DNA from: Caryophanales bacterium UBA6331
GTDB lineage: Bacteria > Bacillota_I > Bacilli_A > RF39 > UBA660
Length of the DNA: 6,409 bases
NCBI GenBank assembly: GCA_002438065.1
Contig: DJSP01000043.1
Coordinates: forward strand, 1 to 6,409
Direction of reading: 5' to 3'
Numbering within the stretch: position 1 is the first letter of the stretch; the number at the start of each line of letters is the position of its first letter. Below are positions 6,125 to 6,409 of the stretch, in pieces. A program made the position numbers and the translations under genes. The notes below the pieces were generated by a model. The model was not told the DNA's origin. It saw only the letters and a list, made by a program, of their open reading frames with translations, and made no database searches.

Positions 6125-6409
6125 ATGAAATACACAAAATCTGACAAAACTAAGATATATTTTTTAAATGACAAAAATATTGCTTCATCTTTGACTGATG
6201 TTGAAGTTTCAACACTTAATCCTATTCCATCTTTGACTTTATTAAGTAGTGTCAAAAAAGATCTTTCTGACAATATATCAGCAGTATCTGCATAGCTAGA
6301 AAGTGAGTTGTCAGTAGAAATATCAAATAGATTGTCAGCTGACAATAAAATTTCTAATGATATTACATCTATAATAAGTTCTACATCATCTTTAATTGAA
6401 AACGACATA
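6125..6409 (+). CDS. Second fibre-like protein, N-terminal part (runs off the right edge)
   Basis: The frame opens at ATG 6125 and stays open to the window end, giving 95 residues with one TAG read as Gln at 6293 (residue 57). An in-frame TTG at 6104 would also work as a start but lies inside the upstream motif, so ATG 6125 is preferred. From about residue 40 the protein repeats the Leu/Ile-Ser heptad-like pattern of the preceding fibre protein (SSVKKDLSDNISAVSAQLES and LSVEISNRLSADNKISNDIT), and both genes spell a Ser-Ala-Gln step as TCTGCATAG. The first 40 residues (KYTKSDKTKIYFLNDKNIAS) do not resemble the start of the upstream protein. It is probably another fibre or stalk protein of the same virion module. 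Confidence 0.7.

Noticed and set aside
6094..6408. Minus-strand 104-residue ORF at the right edge
   Set aside because: It is antisense to the second fibre gene, which has a motif-linked ATG and sequence like its neighbour.
1..6409. CRISPR array, tRNA or rRNA genes
   Set aside because: No regularly spaced identical repeats, no cloverleaf-like GC-richer segments outside the tnpB 3' end, and no rRNA-like stretches were seen.

Overview
The window reads as part of a very AT-rich bacteriophage genome that uses genetic code 15, in which TAG is read as glutamine and TAA and TGA remain stops. Read with the standard code, every long frame is broken by TAG. Read with TAG as sense, the window resolves into five long, gap-free genes: four that end at TGA or TAA (1393, 1973, 2023 on the minus strand, 6076) and one that runs off the right edge. 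TAG-to-Gln recoding, low GC and long fibre genes fit Lak-type megaphages or recoded crAss-like phages of gut Bacteroidetes such as Prevotella. That assignment is inference; no marker gene in the window fixes the lineage.

Layout. 1-93: a putative promoter region with two copies of an AAAAGTAAnTAG motif, the first inside an inverted repeat that may also serve a minus-strand gene to the left. 94-1395: a TnpB-family (IS200/IS605 OrfB) nuclease gene with five in-frame TAG codons and one in-frame TAA, followed by and overlapping a GC-rich, hairpin-rich segment (about 1305-1440) that looks like its omega RNA (reRNA). 1457-1975: a small BspA-type leucine-rich-repeat protein. 2023-2955 on the minus strand: a glycosyltransferase-like protein, convergent with the LRR gene. 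2956-3024: a divergent promoter region. 3025-6078: a 1017-residue tail-fibre-like protein with six TAG codons. 6079-6124: a short gap with another copy of the promoter motif. 6125-6409: the start of a second fibre-like gene.

The two fibre genes and the divergent glycosyltransferase-like gene look like a host-recognition module; whether the enzyme modifies the fibre is inference. The TnpB unit is a mobile or formerly mobile insert written in the phage's own code: it can make full-length protein only where TAG is decoded, and its extra TAA suggests that even there it may be inactive. No tRNA (including a TAG-decoding suppressor), rRNA, CRISPR array or TnpA transposase is visible.
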